Source: Zeimonas sediminis
GTDB taxonomy: Bacteria > Pseudomonadota > Gammaproteobacteria > Burkholderiales > Burkholderiaceae_E
Direction of reading: 5' to 3'
Length of the DNA stretch: 64,000 bases
Assembly (NCBI RefSeq): GCF_023721795.1
Contig: NZ_JAMQYE010000001.1
Coordinates: forward strand, 1,736,001 to 1,800,000
The notes below the pieces were generated by a model that was given only the letters and a program-made list of their open reading frames with translations, was not told the origin of the DNA and made no database searches. Position numbers and translations under genes: made by a program. Positions 1-8,468 of this stretch are shown piece by piece; position 1 is the first letter of the stretch, and each line of letters starts with the position of its first letter.

Positions 1-521
1 TCGATCAACAGTCCGAGTCGATTGCACTCGCGCACAACCTGCATCCCGAAGTGAGTCAACCCGCGGTTCTCCGGCTCCAGGCAGCCGTCGCCGAGGAGAT
101 TGCGCTCCATGTAGGTAAGCTGAAATGAGCGCAAGCCCAGCTTGTGCAGGAGCCTGAGGCGCTCGCGCTGCGAACCAATGCAACTCGGGCTCTGGATGCC
201 GAGGATCACCCCCAACTGCCCGTTCTTCTTTGCCTCGAAGATGTCCTCGACTCGCTCGACGTGTCGAACCTTCGGGCTCATCTCGAAATTCAGCAGGTTC
301 TCGTAGATCGCAAGCTGAGCCTGCTCCCAGGTGGGGTTGTAGTTGGGCTCGGAGACGAGGGTGACGTGCAGCACGTTCCAGCCCCAGCCAACCAGGCTTT
401 CCTCGTACGTCGAGCCCGGGGGCGCGGCTGGCGTGGGATGAACCACGGCACCACCGAGGCCGTCGAGGACTATCGCGTCGCCGAGGATCTCACGCGCACT
501 CTGTGTCTTGGGTTCCGCCAT
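1..521 (-). CDS. M19-family (renal dipeptidase-like) peptidase, partial
   Basis: N-terminal 173 codons of a protein that runs off the left edge. The stretch around residues 100-172 has the membrane-dipeptidase (M19) pattern: a strand LGVILGIQ, a leucine-rich helix, then LTYMERNLLGDGC and GLTHFGMQVVRECNRLG. In the family this precedes the metal-site DxSH motif, which is off the window. These enzymes are zinc-dependent hydrolases of dipeptides or of related amide substrates; some Burkholderiales members sit in catabolic loci and their substrates are unknown. Start chosen at the ATG at 521; no strong Shine-Dalgarno is seen. It lies downstream of the LysR gene on the same strand, 92 bases away. 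Confidence 0.82.
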   Translation of the reverse strand, partial: MAEPKTQSAREILGDAIVLDGLGGAVVHPTPAAPPGSTYEESLVGWGWNVLHVTLVSEPNYNPTWEQAQLAIYENLLNFEMSPKVRHVERVEDIFEAKKNGQLGVILGIQSPSCIGSQRERLRLLHKLGLRSFQLTYMERNLLGDGCLEPENRGLTHFGMQVVRECNRLGLLI

Positions 522-597
522 TCCGCCAACTCGCTTTTCGTGGGAGTCGGACCAGTCTAGAGAGCGGATCCATTAATCACAAATTTAACTTTATTGC

Positions 598-624
598 CAG
601 AGCATTAATTTAATTAATGCTCTG
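598..624. terminator. Perfect AT-rich hairpin at end of LysR gene
   Basis: Two perfect 13-base arms (CAGAGCATTAATT and its complement) around one central base. The hairpin overlaps the LysR stop codon and lies 77 bases before the M19 start. There is no clean U tract on either strand, so a factor-independent terminator or attenuator is plausible but not certain. An operator is the alternative reading. Confidence 0.4.
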
Positions 625-1507
625 CCCGCCTTGGCAGGGTCTCCTTCAGATGACTGACGAACGCATCGACGATGCGCGAGGAGGTCGCATTTCGTGGGCG
701 CAACAGGAGCGCCCGTATCTCCACCGTCGGCTCGAGCGGCACCATCACCAGGCCTTCGAGCGGGCGCGCGAGGAACAGGGCGGTTTCCATTAGCGCGATC
801 CCCGCACCATGGAGGGCAAGGGTGACCCCGGTCGCCGAAGTGCCGGTCTCGACCACGATATTCAAGGAGGCGTCCGAGGCACTCAAGACCCTGTCGACAT
901 GAGGTCGAAGGACAGCCTGGGAGAGATACGTGACGACAGGATATGGTCGAAGATCGCGCAACCTGAGCTTCCTGCGACGGGCAAGCGGGTGAGTCGCCGG
1001 CATGATGCAGCCGATGACCGCACGCATCACCTCGTCGACCCGTACCACAGCGCTCGAAGCAGGCTCGTAGGCGACACCCACGTCCACTTCACGGTTGATC
1101 ACCCGGTCGAGCACTGCGGACGATGGCAGCGCCCGAAGGCTGACACGAACGCCCGGGCGCCGGGCCACGAAGGTCGCCACGGCCTTCGCGACAAAGCCGT
1201 CGCACAGCGGACCGGATGCAGCGATCGACAGGACGCCGCGGGAACCCCCTGCCAGGTCCTGACTGAGGCGTTCGAGGTCCGAGATGCGCCCGAAGATCTC
1301 GGCGACGTCAGGGAGCAATGCCTTGGCTTCCGGGGTAGGCTGCAAGCGACCGCCGCTGCGGTCGAAGAGCTTCATCTTCAGCCGACTCTCGAGCTGCTTC
1401 AACGCGATGCTAACGGCAGGCTGGGTGACGTTGAGGAGCCGGGCGGCCTCGGTGATCGAGTTGGTGCGCATGATCGCGTAGAAGACCTCGACATGGCGCA
1501 GGTTCAT
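614..1507 (-). CDS. LysR-family transcriptional regulator
   Basis: 297 aa, the usual length of the family. Residues 1-60 are a LysR winged helix-turn-helix (MNLRHVEVFYAIMRTNSITEAA, then LNVTQPAVSIALKQLE); residues about 90-290 form the periplasmic-binding-protein-like effector domain. It probably senses a small metabolite and controls a neighbour such as the M19 peptidase downstream or the RidA-family gene upstream; that link is inferred from position only. The ATG at 1507 is preceded by a GGGAG-type ribosome site. Nothing is missing from the domain layout. Confidence 0.93.
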   Translation of the reverse strand: MNLRHVEVFYAIMRTNSITEAARLLNVTQPAVSIALKQLESRLKMKLFDRSGGRLQPTPEAKALLPDVAEIFGRISDLERLSQDLAGGSRGVLSIAASGPLCDGFVAKAVATFVARRPGVRVSLRALPSSAVLDRVINREVDVGVAYEPASSAVVRVDEVMRAVIGCIMPATHPLARRRKLRLRDLRPYPVVTYLSQAVLRPHVDRVLSASDASLNIVVETGTSATGVTLALHGAGIALMETALFLARPLEGLVMVPLEPTVEIRALLLRPRNATSSRIVDAFVSHLKETLPRRAEH

Positions 1508-1594
1508 TGCGATCGATCTCCCGATTTCCAGAGGTAGTGCGAGATTCTAGCCAGCACCACAGCCGTGCCGTCCAGCGCATCCGGGAAACTGCCC

Positions 1595-2076
1595 TCACAC
1601 TCTCTTGATGGCGACCTCGGCGGCAAGGATCACCGGGCAGCTCAGCGGCGTGGCCGATACCCCCATGGCCGCTCGAGCGTGCCGCCCGCGTTCGGGCCCA
1701 AAGATTTCGATGATCAGGTCCGAGCAGCCGTTGATCACGTTCGTCGTGCGATCGAAACCGGGGGCCGCCAGCACGAACCCGTCGACTCGGAGCCAGGCCA
1801 CTATACGGTCCAGATCCCCGAGCTCGCGTGAAAGGCTGCCGAGCATCGACATCGTCGCGAGCTGCGCAGCCCGATTCGTCTCGTCGGCAGTGACCTCGGC
1901 GCCAACACGTCCGAACGGGCGATGCTGCCATCTCGCGCCTGCGGGCCATGACCGGCCACGCAGACCCGATCGCCGAAGGAACGAGTCCACGCAAAAGACA
2001 GCTTCACGCCGGGTGGCGAAATCACCGCCGGTGGGAGGAACAGGTCGAGTTCGTTCAGACGCTCTTCGACGACCAT
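1595..2076 (-). pseudogene. RidA/YjgF-family gene broken by a frameshift
   Basis: Translation from the ATG at 2076 (GGAGG site 7 bases upstream) gives about 55 residues ending in AGHGPQARDGSIA. The rest of the fold (PFGRVGAEVTADETNRA onward to position 1595) is in another frame. The second copy of this gene at 35530-35781 has four extra bases at the matching point (GCCGGCCCGTTC against GCCCGTTC, near 1917), so a 4-base deletion explains the break. RidA-family proteins are small trimeric proteins, often imine deaminases, and commonly accompany amino-acid or amide catabolism. A sequencing error is possible but less likely for four bases. Confidence 0.75.
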
Positions 2077-2124
2077 GATTTCCTCCCAAGGTCGATCGAC
2101 ATCGGTGTTACCCGTGCGGGCAGC

Positions 2125-2198
2125 GTTCGGCATCCGCACCCCGCCCCGCAATCTGGTGGGCCCCCTGGGAGTCGAACCCAGCACCAACGGATTATGAG
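2125..2198. repeat. Left copy of island attachment repeat (attL-like)
   Basis: 74 bases in direct orientation with 36431-36504, 72 identical. The first part (2125-2153) lies beyond the tRNA 3' end and the rest is the tRNA 3' half. The match stops abruptly at 2198, inside the tRNA anticodon loop, as expected for a tyrosine-recombinase crossover within a tRNA gene. Confidence 0.85.
2154..2198 (-). pseudogene. 3' half of a CAT-anticodon tRNA (displaced fragment)
   Basis: 45 bases identical to the 3' half of the intact tRNA at 36460-36538, from the anticodon loop through the T arm, acceptor 3' strand and encoded CCA. The 5' half is absent: the bases beyond 2198 do not form a D arm or acceptor partner. 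It is therefore not a working tRNA but the scar left when the island rebuilt the gene at its other end. Confidence 0.85.
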
Positions 2199-2512
2199 AC
2201 CAAATCAGACCGTCGGTGGGGGCTCGAAAGCCGAAGAAGCGCAACGGATTTTTCGGCGCCGCATCGCCGCGGGTCGAAAACCGAACGTATTCCGAACCTA
2301 TCCTCGGGGTCGGTCGCGCTCCGAACCGGGAAGTCGAAGGGAATCAACGGAGTAGGCGGGGGCGGACCGAACCGATTCCGAACCGCGGGCCCGGCTCACC
2401 TCTCTGAGCACACGTCGCCCCCGTTCGTCCGCCTTGTCTAGTTCGCCCCGACAGAACAGCCATGCCGGGGCTCGGCGAGATGGGGCACCGACACCAGGGC
2501 ATCAATCCGTTC
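2199..2512. other. Island left border, no gene seen
   Basis: 314 bases between the tRNA fragment and the stop of the acyl-CoA synthetase. Short open frames here have no recognisable sequence or ribosome sites. The segment is rich in CGAA/CCGAAC-type short repeats near 2270-2385. I see nothing else. Confidence 0.5.
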
Positions 2513-4648
2513 TCAAGCCGGCTGCGGCGCACGCTCGATGACCATTGCAGGCATCGGCATCGCCGACCGCCGAGTCACCAACGCGTCAAGGATCCACGCC
2601 TTATGCGGCGTCAGCAGCAAAGGGTTGATCTCGATTTCGTCGAGTCCCGCGTCCATCACCGCTTCCTGCAGGATCTCGACCGCACGTGCGAGTTCGGAGA
2701 TCGCCAAAGCTGGGCGACCTCTGAACGGTCCGAACAACGACGCGCAGCGCAAGTCGGCAAGCACTAGGCCCAGATCTCCGCTAGAAAGCCGGCCAATGTG
2801 CACCGCATAGTCCCGATCCACCTCGATCTGCACTCCGCCGCGACCGACAACGGTGACAAGCCCCATCAGTGGATCACGGCGAACCGTCACGAACAGCTCG
2901 ACTCCTTCGGCGGATAAGCGCTCCTCGACCAGGACCCCGTCGATCTTCGCCTCTGGCCTGTGTCGGAAAACATCGGACAAGATCTGATGAAATGCGGCCA
3001 CCACCTCGCCTGGCTCGGCACTGCAAGGCACGACGCCACCGACTTCGCTCTTGTGAGGCACGTCGGGTGACACGATCTTGAGAACGAGTCGACCGCCGAC
3101 GGCAGTCGCGGCCACTACAGCGGCCTCCGCATCGGTGCAGACCGACCCGCGGGGGATATCAGCTCCCTTCTCCCGCAACCAAGCCTTCACCGCGGCTTCC
3201 GTAGCTAGCGACACGCCCGCATCCGCATCACTGAACTCGTTGCCATCCCGCCCCTCGAAGCGCGGCTTCGCGGACGCCCTGGACATCGCTGCAAGGGCTT
3301 CGCCCGCCTGCCCGAGATCACGAAACGCGACCAACGATCGACTCCGACTGAGCGCCGCCCACTCGGCATCGGTTGCCGCTTCCCAGATCACCCAGATCGG
3401 ACAATCGATCTCGTCCGCCATCCGCTCCATGATGGAGATCTTCTCGAGTCCGCCCATCAGGGTCGGCGAACTCGTGAACATGTAGACCACCAGGTGGTTG
3501 AATGCGGGGTTGGAAATCAGGCCGCGCAATGAGGACTCGAAGCTCGCCGCGTCGAATACAGCGGGCCCCATGTCCAGCGGATTGGAGGGGGACAGGAAAC
3601 CAGGCAGTTGCTTACCGAGCAGGTCGCGTTGCGTCGCATCGAGCTTCGGCATCGACAACCCCAGCCGCTCAGAGTGATCCGCCCACAGAGCACAGGCCCC
3701 TCCTGAAATGCTCGCATATGCAACTCTCGGCTCACCGTCGGGCACTCGGCCCGTCAGCGCCTTCAGCGTCCACAGGAAGTGCTCCGACGACGAGCACAGG
3801 ACGACCCCGAGTTGCCGGCACAGCGCGCGGAAAGCGTCTGCGTCCCCGCTCATCGACGCCGTGTGCGACGCCACGGCTTCCGCGCCACGGTTCGAAAGCC
3901 CGGAGCGCAAGACCGCGATCCGCTTCCCGGCGGCCCGGCACTTCATCGCGGCCTTCGCGAATCGCTGACCATCGTCCAGCCCTTCGAGATACAGGCCTAT
4001 GACGTGCGTGCTCGGATCTTCGGCCAACCACTCCATCGCCTCCACCGGGGTGACATCGGCCGAGTTCCCGAACGTCCCCACGCAGCTGAACTCCAGCCCA
4101 ACCTCTACCTGTCCGCGCACGGCAAGCGAGATGGCCATCGCCCCGCTCTGCGTAAGCAGGGCGACCTGACCGCCTCGGACCACGAAGCGCTCCGTCAGCT
4201 GCGACAGAGACATGGGCAGCCCCTCCGTGCAGTTGATCAGCCCTATCGATTGCGGCCCTACAATTCTCAGCCCATTCGTCCGGGCTCGCTCGACGACTTT
4301 GCGCTGGGTAGCCGCCCCGGTTGCGCCAGACTCCGCGAAGCCCGCCGCGAGAACGACGAGAAAGCCTGCACCGGCGGCGATTGCATCATCTACCAGGGAC
4401 TCGATGCCCGCAGAAGGAGTTCTCGCGAGCACGACATCTGGCGATGCCGGCAAATCCCGCAGTGATCGATATACAGGCAAGCCATACAACTCCGGGTAAC
4501 GAGAGCTGACTGGATATATTTCGCCAACCCACCCGGAGTGAACGAGATCCTGCAGGGTTCGGGTTCCCATCCGCGTGGGATCGTTCGGGCAGGCGCCGAC
4601 GACTGCAATGCGCCTGGGGCGGAAGAGCCTTTCGAGTTGGTGCGTCAT
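2513..4648 (-). CDS. ADP-forming acyl-CoA synthetase (acetate--CoA ligase family)
   Basis: 711 aa fusion of the alpha and beta parts of NDP-forming acyl-CoA synthetases. Residues 1-130 are the CoA-binding Rossmann domain (IAVVGACPNDPTRMG); the middle is the succinyl-CoA-ligase-like domain with the conserved His segment VASHTASMSGDADAF; residues about 480-705 are an ATP-grasp domain ending in DEIEINPLLL. It would reversibly couple an acyl-CoA to ATP formation; the acid is unknown. The ATG at 4648 lies 4 bases past the IclR stop codon; an alternative ATG at 4681 would overlap that gene. It is the last gene of the catabolic operon and has a paralogue at 38764-40908. Confidence 0.88.
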   Translation of the reverse strand: MTHQLERLFRPRRIAVVGACPNDPTRMGTRTLQDLVHSGWVGEIYPVSSRYPELYGLPVYRSLRDLPASPDVVLARTPSAGIESLVDDAIAAGAGFLVVLAAGFAESGATGAATQRKVVERARTNGLRIVGPQSIGLINCTEGLPMSLSQLTERFVVRGGQVALLTQSGAMAISLAVRGQVEVGLEFSCVGTFGNSADVTPVEAMEWLAEDPSTHVIGLYLEGLDDGQRFAKAAMKCRAAGKRIAVLRSGLSNRGAEAVASHTASMSGDADAFRALCRQLGVVLCSSSEHFLWTLKALTGRVPDGEPRVAYASISGGACALWADHSERLGLSMPKLDATQRDLLGKQLPGFLSPSNPLDMGPAVFDAASFESSLRGLISNPAFNHLVVYMFTSSPTLMGGLEKISIMERMADEIDCPIWVIWEAATDAEWAALSRSRSLVAFRDLGQAGEALAAMSRASAKPRFEGRDGNEFSDADAGVSLATEAAVKAWLREKGADIPRGSVCTDAEAAVVAATAVGGRLVLKIVSPDVPHKSEVGGVVPCSAEPGEVVAAFHQILSDVFRHRPEAKIDGVLVEERLSAEGVELFVTVRRDPLMGLVTVVGRGGVQIEVDRDYAVHIGRLSSGDLGLVLADLRCASLFGPFRGRPALAISELARAVEILQEAVMDAGLDEIEINPLLLTPHKAWILDALVTRRSAMPMPAMVIERAPQPA

Positions 4649-4652
4649 GATG

Positions 4653-5417
4653 TCAGCCCAGTCCCGTGCCGTCGGGGTCATAGCCCAACTTTCGAGAAAG
4701 TTCCTTTGCTATTCCGGAAAGAAACTTTCCGGCGTCGTGTAGACGCGCCTCTGTCATGCGGTCCGATGGCCCGAGGATCGCCAGCGCCGCGATGGCATGC
4801 GAACGTCCAACAAGTACTGGCGCGGCCGCGCCTGAGACGCCCTCGCGCCAGCCATCCCGATTTATCGCGTAGCCGGACGCGTGCACGGCCTGGATCTCGT
4901 CGCGCAAGCGATCGGGATCCGTGATCGTAGACGGGGTATGCGTCTTTACTCGTCGCAGAACGCGCCGCACTTCATCATCCGGCTGGTAAGCCAGCAAGGC
5001 CTTCCCGCTTGCAACGCAGTACGCCGGCGCTCGAAGGCCGGGCTCCGAGCTTGCACGGATCGGTGCGTTGTTCTCGATCTTGTCCAGATAGATGATCTCG
5101 GCGTTGTGATAAATCATGATGTGCGCCGACTCACCGGTTGCGCGAACGATGCGCTGCAGGAACGGCCTCGCGACCTCGGACAGGCGCAAGCGTGATACGA
5201 CGCGTGAGCCAATCTCAAACATCTTGTAGTTGAGCTGATAGACCGGCCCCACGTCGAATCTCACCACGTAGCCCTGATCGACCAGCGTTGTCAGGATGCG
5301 GTGCACGTTGCTCTTCTGGTATCCGAGGTCACGTGCAAGATCCGAAACACCCCTGGGCGCTTCGCTCAGCGCGAGCATCTCCATGACCCTCAGGGACTTG
5401 ACGAGCGACTTTTCCAT
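4653..5417 (-). CDS. IclR-family transcriptional regulator
   Basis: 254 aa. Residues about 5-65 are the winged helix (LARDLGYQKSNVHRILTTLV) and residues 80-245 the IclR effector domain (SEPGLRAPAYCVASGKALLA, then GWREGVSGAAAPV). It sits inside the catabolic operon, 3 bases after the acyl-CoA ligase stop and 4 before the next start, so it probably controls this operon in response to a pathway acid. A candidate operator is the perfect TGGAAC-N3-GTTCCA palindrome at 9450-9464 upstream of the first gene. Confidence 0.92.
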   Translation of the reverse strand: MEKSLVKSLRVMEMLALSEAPRGVSDLARDLGYQKSNVHRILTTLVDQGYVVRFDVGPVYQLNYKMFEIGSRVVSRLRLSEVARPFLQRIVRATGESAHIMIYHNAEIIYLDKIENNAPIRASSEPGLRAPAYCVASGKALLAYQPDDEVRRVLRRVKTHTPSTITDPDRLRDEIQAVHASGYAINRDGWREGVSGAAAPVLVGRSHAIAALAILGPSDRMTEARLHDAGKFLSGIAKELSRKLGYDPDGTGLG

Positions 5418-5420
5418 CTT

Positions 5421-7112
5421 CTAGCGCCCTTGGCGATCGCCGCCCCTCGGAAGACGCCGTGCCATTTCCTCGCGCATCAGATGCTTCTGTGCCTTCCCGG
5501 TCACCGTCATCGGAAATGACTCCACAAACTCCACATGGCGAGGCACCTTGTAATGAGCCATTCGCTCCCGGCACCATTGCCTCAGAGAATCGGCATCCAG
5601 ATTCGCACCGGGCTTCTTGCGAATCCAGGCACATACTTCCTCGCCGTAGCGCTCGTCAGGGACGCCGAAGACCTGGACCTCGGCGACGGCCTCATGCTGA
5701 AACAGCAGTTCCTCTATCTCGCGCGGGTAGATGTTCTCCCCACCACGAATGAGCATGTCCTTGATTCGTCCGACAACGCGGCAGTAGCCGGCTTCGTCAA
5801 TCGAAGCGAGGTCGCCCGTGTGCATCCAGCCGTTCGCGTCGACGGCCTCGCTGGTGCGGTCCGCATCGCCCCAGTACCCGATCATCACGCTGTACCCTCG
5901 GGTCAGCAGCTCCCCCGTTTCGCCTCTGGAGACTGTGCGTCCAAGGGAGTCGACCACCTTCACTTCGACGTGAGGGTGAACCGTTCCAACTGTCTCGGCC
6001 CGGAGGGAAACTGGCGCGTCGATCTGCGTCTGGAAGCTCACAGGGCTCGTCTCGGTCATTCCGTAACAGATCGTGACCTCGGTCATCCCCAGCTCCCGCA
6101 TAACCCGGCGCATGATCGCCTCAGGGCACGGCGCCCCGGCCATGATTCCGGTCCTCAGGCTCGCCAGGTGGCGTGGCTTATTGCCTTGCTCCTCCAGCAG
6201 TGCGATGAACATGGTCGGCACACCGTAAAGGGCCGTACAGTTTTCCGCCTCCGCGGTGTCCAGCACGGCGACCGGATCGAACCCTTCGCCCGATAGAACT
6301 ACGGCGGCACCATGCGTCAGGGCACCCAGCACACCCATGACCAGACCGAAGCAGTGGTAGAGGGGGACGCACAGGCAGAGTCGATCCTCCGGCGAGAATC
6401 TCAGCGTCTCCCCGACGAAGAAGCCGTTGTTCAGGATGTTCCGATGCGAAAGGGTCGCCCCCTTCGGCGCTCCCGTTGTGCCACTGGTGAACTGGATATT
6501 GACCGGCTCGGCGGCGTCGGTCGCCTCGATCGCTTCACGGAGCGCGCGCTCCGACACCGAAGTTCCGGCTGCAAGCAGCGCCGCCCACGTCATCCATCCC
6601 GGCGAAATGGCGGGAATGTCATCGAGTGCGACGACTCTCTCCAGCTGGGGGAGTCGAGCGCTCTCGGCTCCCTGGGTAAGCGACGCTAGCATTTGATAGT
6701 AGTTCGAGCCCTTGTGAGCTCGCTGCGCAACGACGGCGCGACAGCCAGACAGCCTCAGAGCATGCAGCGCCTCCGGTTCTCGATACGCCGGATTGATTGT
6801 CACGAGTATCAAGCCGATTCGGCCCGCGGCGAGTAGCAGGAGCACCCATTCCGCACGATTCGCTGACCAGATCCCGATGCGGTCTCCCTTCTTGAGACCG
6901 ATCGCGAGCAATCCGCGGCCGACCGCATCGACCTGCACGAGCAACTCACGATATGAGAGCCACAGCCCTTGAGCTGGGCAGATGAGCGCGTCGCGTTCAC
7001 CGTATTCCTGGCATGTTCGATCGAGGAACAAGCCGATCGGCTCCTCGATCAGGGGAACGTCAGTTCGCCCCTGAACATGACTCGGCAACGACATCGAACT
7101 CGGCTCGCTCAT
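5421..7112 (-). CDS. AMP-forming acyl-CoA ligase
   Basis: 563 aa from the ATG at 7112, which follows an AGGGA site. All core motifs of the adenylate-forming superfamily are present: phosphate loop FTSGTTGAPKGATLSH, A5 motif YGMTETSP, A7 motif GDL, hinge GRIKDMLIRGGENIYPREIEE and the C-terminal catalytic lysine in VTGKAQKHL. It activates a carboxylic acid with ATP and CoA; the close match to medium/long-chain ligases suggests a fatty or aromatic-chain acid, but the pocket cannot be read by eye. It lies 7 bases after the AhpD-like gene, so it is co-transcribed. Confidence 0.92.
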   Translation of the reverse strand: MSEPSSMSLPSHVQGRTDVPLIEEPIGLFLDRTCQEYGERDALICPAQGLWLSYRELLVQVDAVGRGLLAIGLKKGDRIGIWSANRAEWVLLLLAAGRIGLILVTINPAYREPEALHALRLSGCRAVVAQRAHKGSNYYQMLASLTQGAESARLPQLERVVALDDIPAISPGWMTWAALLAAGTSVSERALREAIEATDAAEPVNIQFTSGTTGAPKGATLSHRNILNNGFFVGETLRFSPEDRLCLCVPLYHCFGLVMGVLGALTHGAAVVLSGEGFDPVAVLDTAEAENCTALYGVPTMFIALLEEQGNKPRHLASLRTGIMAGAPCPEAIMRRVMRELGMTEVTICYGMTETSPVSFQTQIDAPVSLRAETVGTVHPHVEVKVVDSLGRTVSRGETGELLTRGYSVMIGYWGDADRTSEAVDANGWMHTGDLASIDEAGYCRVVGRIKDMLIRGGENIYPREIEELLFQHEAVAEVQVFGVPDERYGEEVCAWIRKKPGANLDADSLRQWCRERMAHYKVPRHVEFVESFPMTVTGKAQKHLMREEMARRLPRGGDRQGR

Positions 7113-7119
7113 TTCGTCC

Positions 7120-7707
7120 CTACCGTGCGCGCGCGTGATACTCACGATTAGCATGCATTCCCGTGCCGATCGCGAGGCGGTTAGACATCGCATAGAACGA
7201 GGCAGTCGCGACGATGTCCCAGATTGCCCGGTCGCTATAACCCACATTCCGAAGCGCCTGCCTGTCGTCTTCGCCAACCTCCTCGGGCTTGTCGCTCAGA
7301 CGCACGCAGAAAGCGAGCATCGTCCGCTGCGCCGGCGTCAGATCGGCGATCCGGTGGTTCATGACGAGAGCCTCACCAAGCAGCGGGTCCCCGGAAAGCT
7401 CCCTTACCGCCTGCCCGTGAGAAACCAGGCAATAGTGGCAGCGGTTACGCGCCGAAACCGTTGTCGCGATCATCTCTCTCTCGAGTCGCGTCAACTCCGA
7501 GTCCGCCAGCATCACGTTGTTGTAGAAGTCGGCGAAAAGCCGAAGCTTGGACGGATCGAAAGCATGCGCGACCAGGACGTTGGGGACGAATCCAAGCTTC
7601 GCCTCGCACTTGGCGAAGTACGCAAGCAAGTCCGCCGGCATGGTGTCCGCGTCAATATCCGGAAGCGCAAGCGCAGTGACCGTACTGGGTTGGGGACGGT
7701 TTGGCAT
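7120..7707 (-). CDS. AhpD/carboxymuconolactone-decarboxylase-like peroxidase-related protein
   Basis: 195 aa. The central segment has the AhpD-type redox pair in RCHYCLVSHG (CxxC followed by His), within the helical repeat typical of uncharacterised peroxidase-related enzymes. Such proteins reduce peroxides or act as carbonyl or decarboxylase enzymes depending on the subfamily; the role here is unknown. The ATG at 7707 follows a GGGAG site. It is placed between the hydratase (7-base gap) and the ligase (7-base gap), so it is part of the same catabolic unit. Confidence 0.85.
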   Translation of the reverse strand: MPNRPQPSTVTALALPDIDADTMPADLLAYFAKCEAKLGFVPNVLVAHAFDPSKLRLFADFYNNVMLADSELTRLEREMIATTVSARNRCHYCLVSHGQAVRELSGDPLLGEALVMNHRIADLTPAQRTMLAFCVRLSDKPEEVGEDDRQALRNVGYSDRAIWDIVATASFYAMSNRLAIGTGMHANREYHARAR

Positions 7708-7714
7708 GATCGGG

Positions 7715-8452
7715 TCAACTCCCAGTGAATTTCGGCGCCCTTCGGGAGACGAAGGCGTCCTTTCCTTCCGCGAAATCGCGGCTCTCGATCATCTCGCGAA
7801 CGCGCTCCATCGTTCGAAGAGCATGCACCGTTGGGCTGTCCGGCAGGACATGATGATCGACACTCTCTTTCAGCCAACGAACAACAAGCGGGGCAGCATC
7901 GGCGATGTCAGTTGCATACTGCATCGCGGTGTCCACGAGCTCAGGCGATGGAACGACAGCATTGACGAGCCCCATCGACAAGGCGCGCTGCGCGGGCACC
8001 GGCTTCGCCCTGAGCATCACCTCCATAGCGAGCTTGTGAGGTATCCGCGCCGCCAGGCCGCTGATCAATCCGTATGCCAATCCGACGCGAGGCTCGGAGT
8101 AAAGCATCTGGGCATCGTCGGCCGCGATGCAAAGGTCCGCGGCCTGTACCAGAGCCATGCCGACTCCCACGGCGTAGCCCTGCACTGCGGCAATGACCGG
8201 CTTCGACACCGGCACGGCAACGCCGGGAACTCCTTGCCATACATCTGCGGGCATGGCTTTCAGATCCGCGCCAACGGTGAAGTGTTTGGACCGTCCACCC
8301 GTCACCACCGCCACGCGCTGCTCGCTTGCCTCGAACCTGCGCCACGCTTCGCACAGCGCCGTTACCATCGCGTCGTCGAAGGCATTGTGGGCCTCCGGCC
8401 TGTCGATGATGATGCGCGCCACCGCGCCCACGTTTTCGTAGAGGATCGACAT
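7715..8452 (-). CDS. Enoyl-CoA hydratase/isomerase (crotonase family)
   Basis: 245 aa crotonase fold. The oxyanion-hole segments are visible as KHFTVGADLKAM (about residues 55-68) and VQGYAVGVGMALVQAADL (about 90-108). The usual catalytic glutamate positions are not clearly conserved, so hydration, isomerisation or another CoA-ester reaction remains open. Start ATG at 8452. The gene lies 16 bases before the TctC receptor stop and 7 bases before the AhpD-like start, in the same operon. Confidence 0.9.
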   Translation of the reverse strand: MSILYENVGAVARIIIDRPEAHNAFDDAMVTALCEAWRRFEASEQRVAVVTGGRSKHFTVGADLKAMPADVWQGVPGVAVPVSKPVIAAVQGYAVGVGMALVQAADLCIAADDAQMLYSEPRVGLAYGLISGLAARIPHKLAMEVMLRAKPVPAQRALSMGLVNAVVPSPELVDTAMQYATDIADAAPLVVRWLKESVDHHVLPDSPTVHALRTMERVREMIESRDFAEGKDAFVSRRAPKFTGS

Positions 8453-8468
8453 TTTCTGAGGCTCGGGT

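Noticed and set aside
2154-2198. A second functional tRNA
   Set aside because: Only the 3' half is present; there is no acceptor partner, D arm or complete anticodon stem.
2199-2512. Small genes at the left island border
   Set aside because: The short frames are Arg/Gly/Pro-rich and lack ribosome sites, and they do not resemble any protein family.
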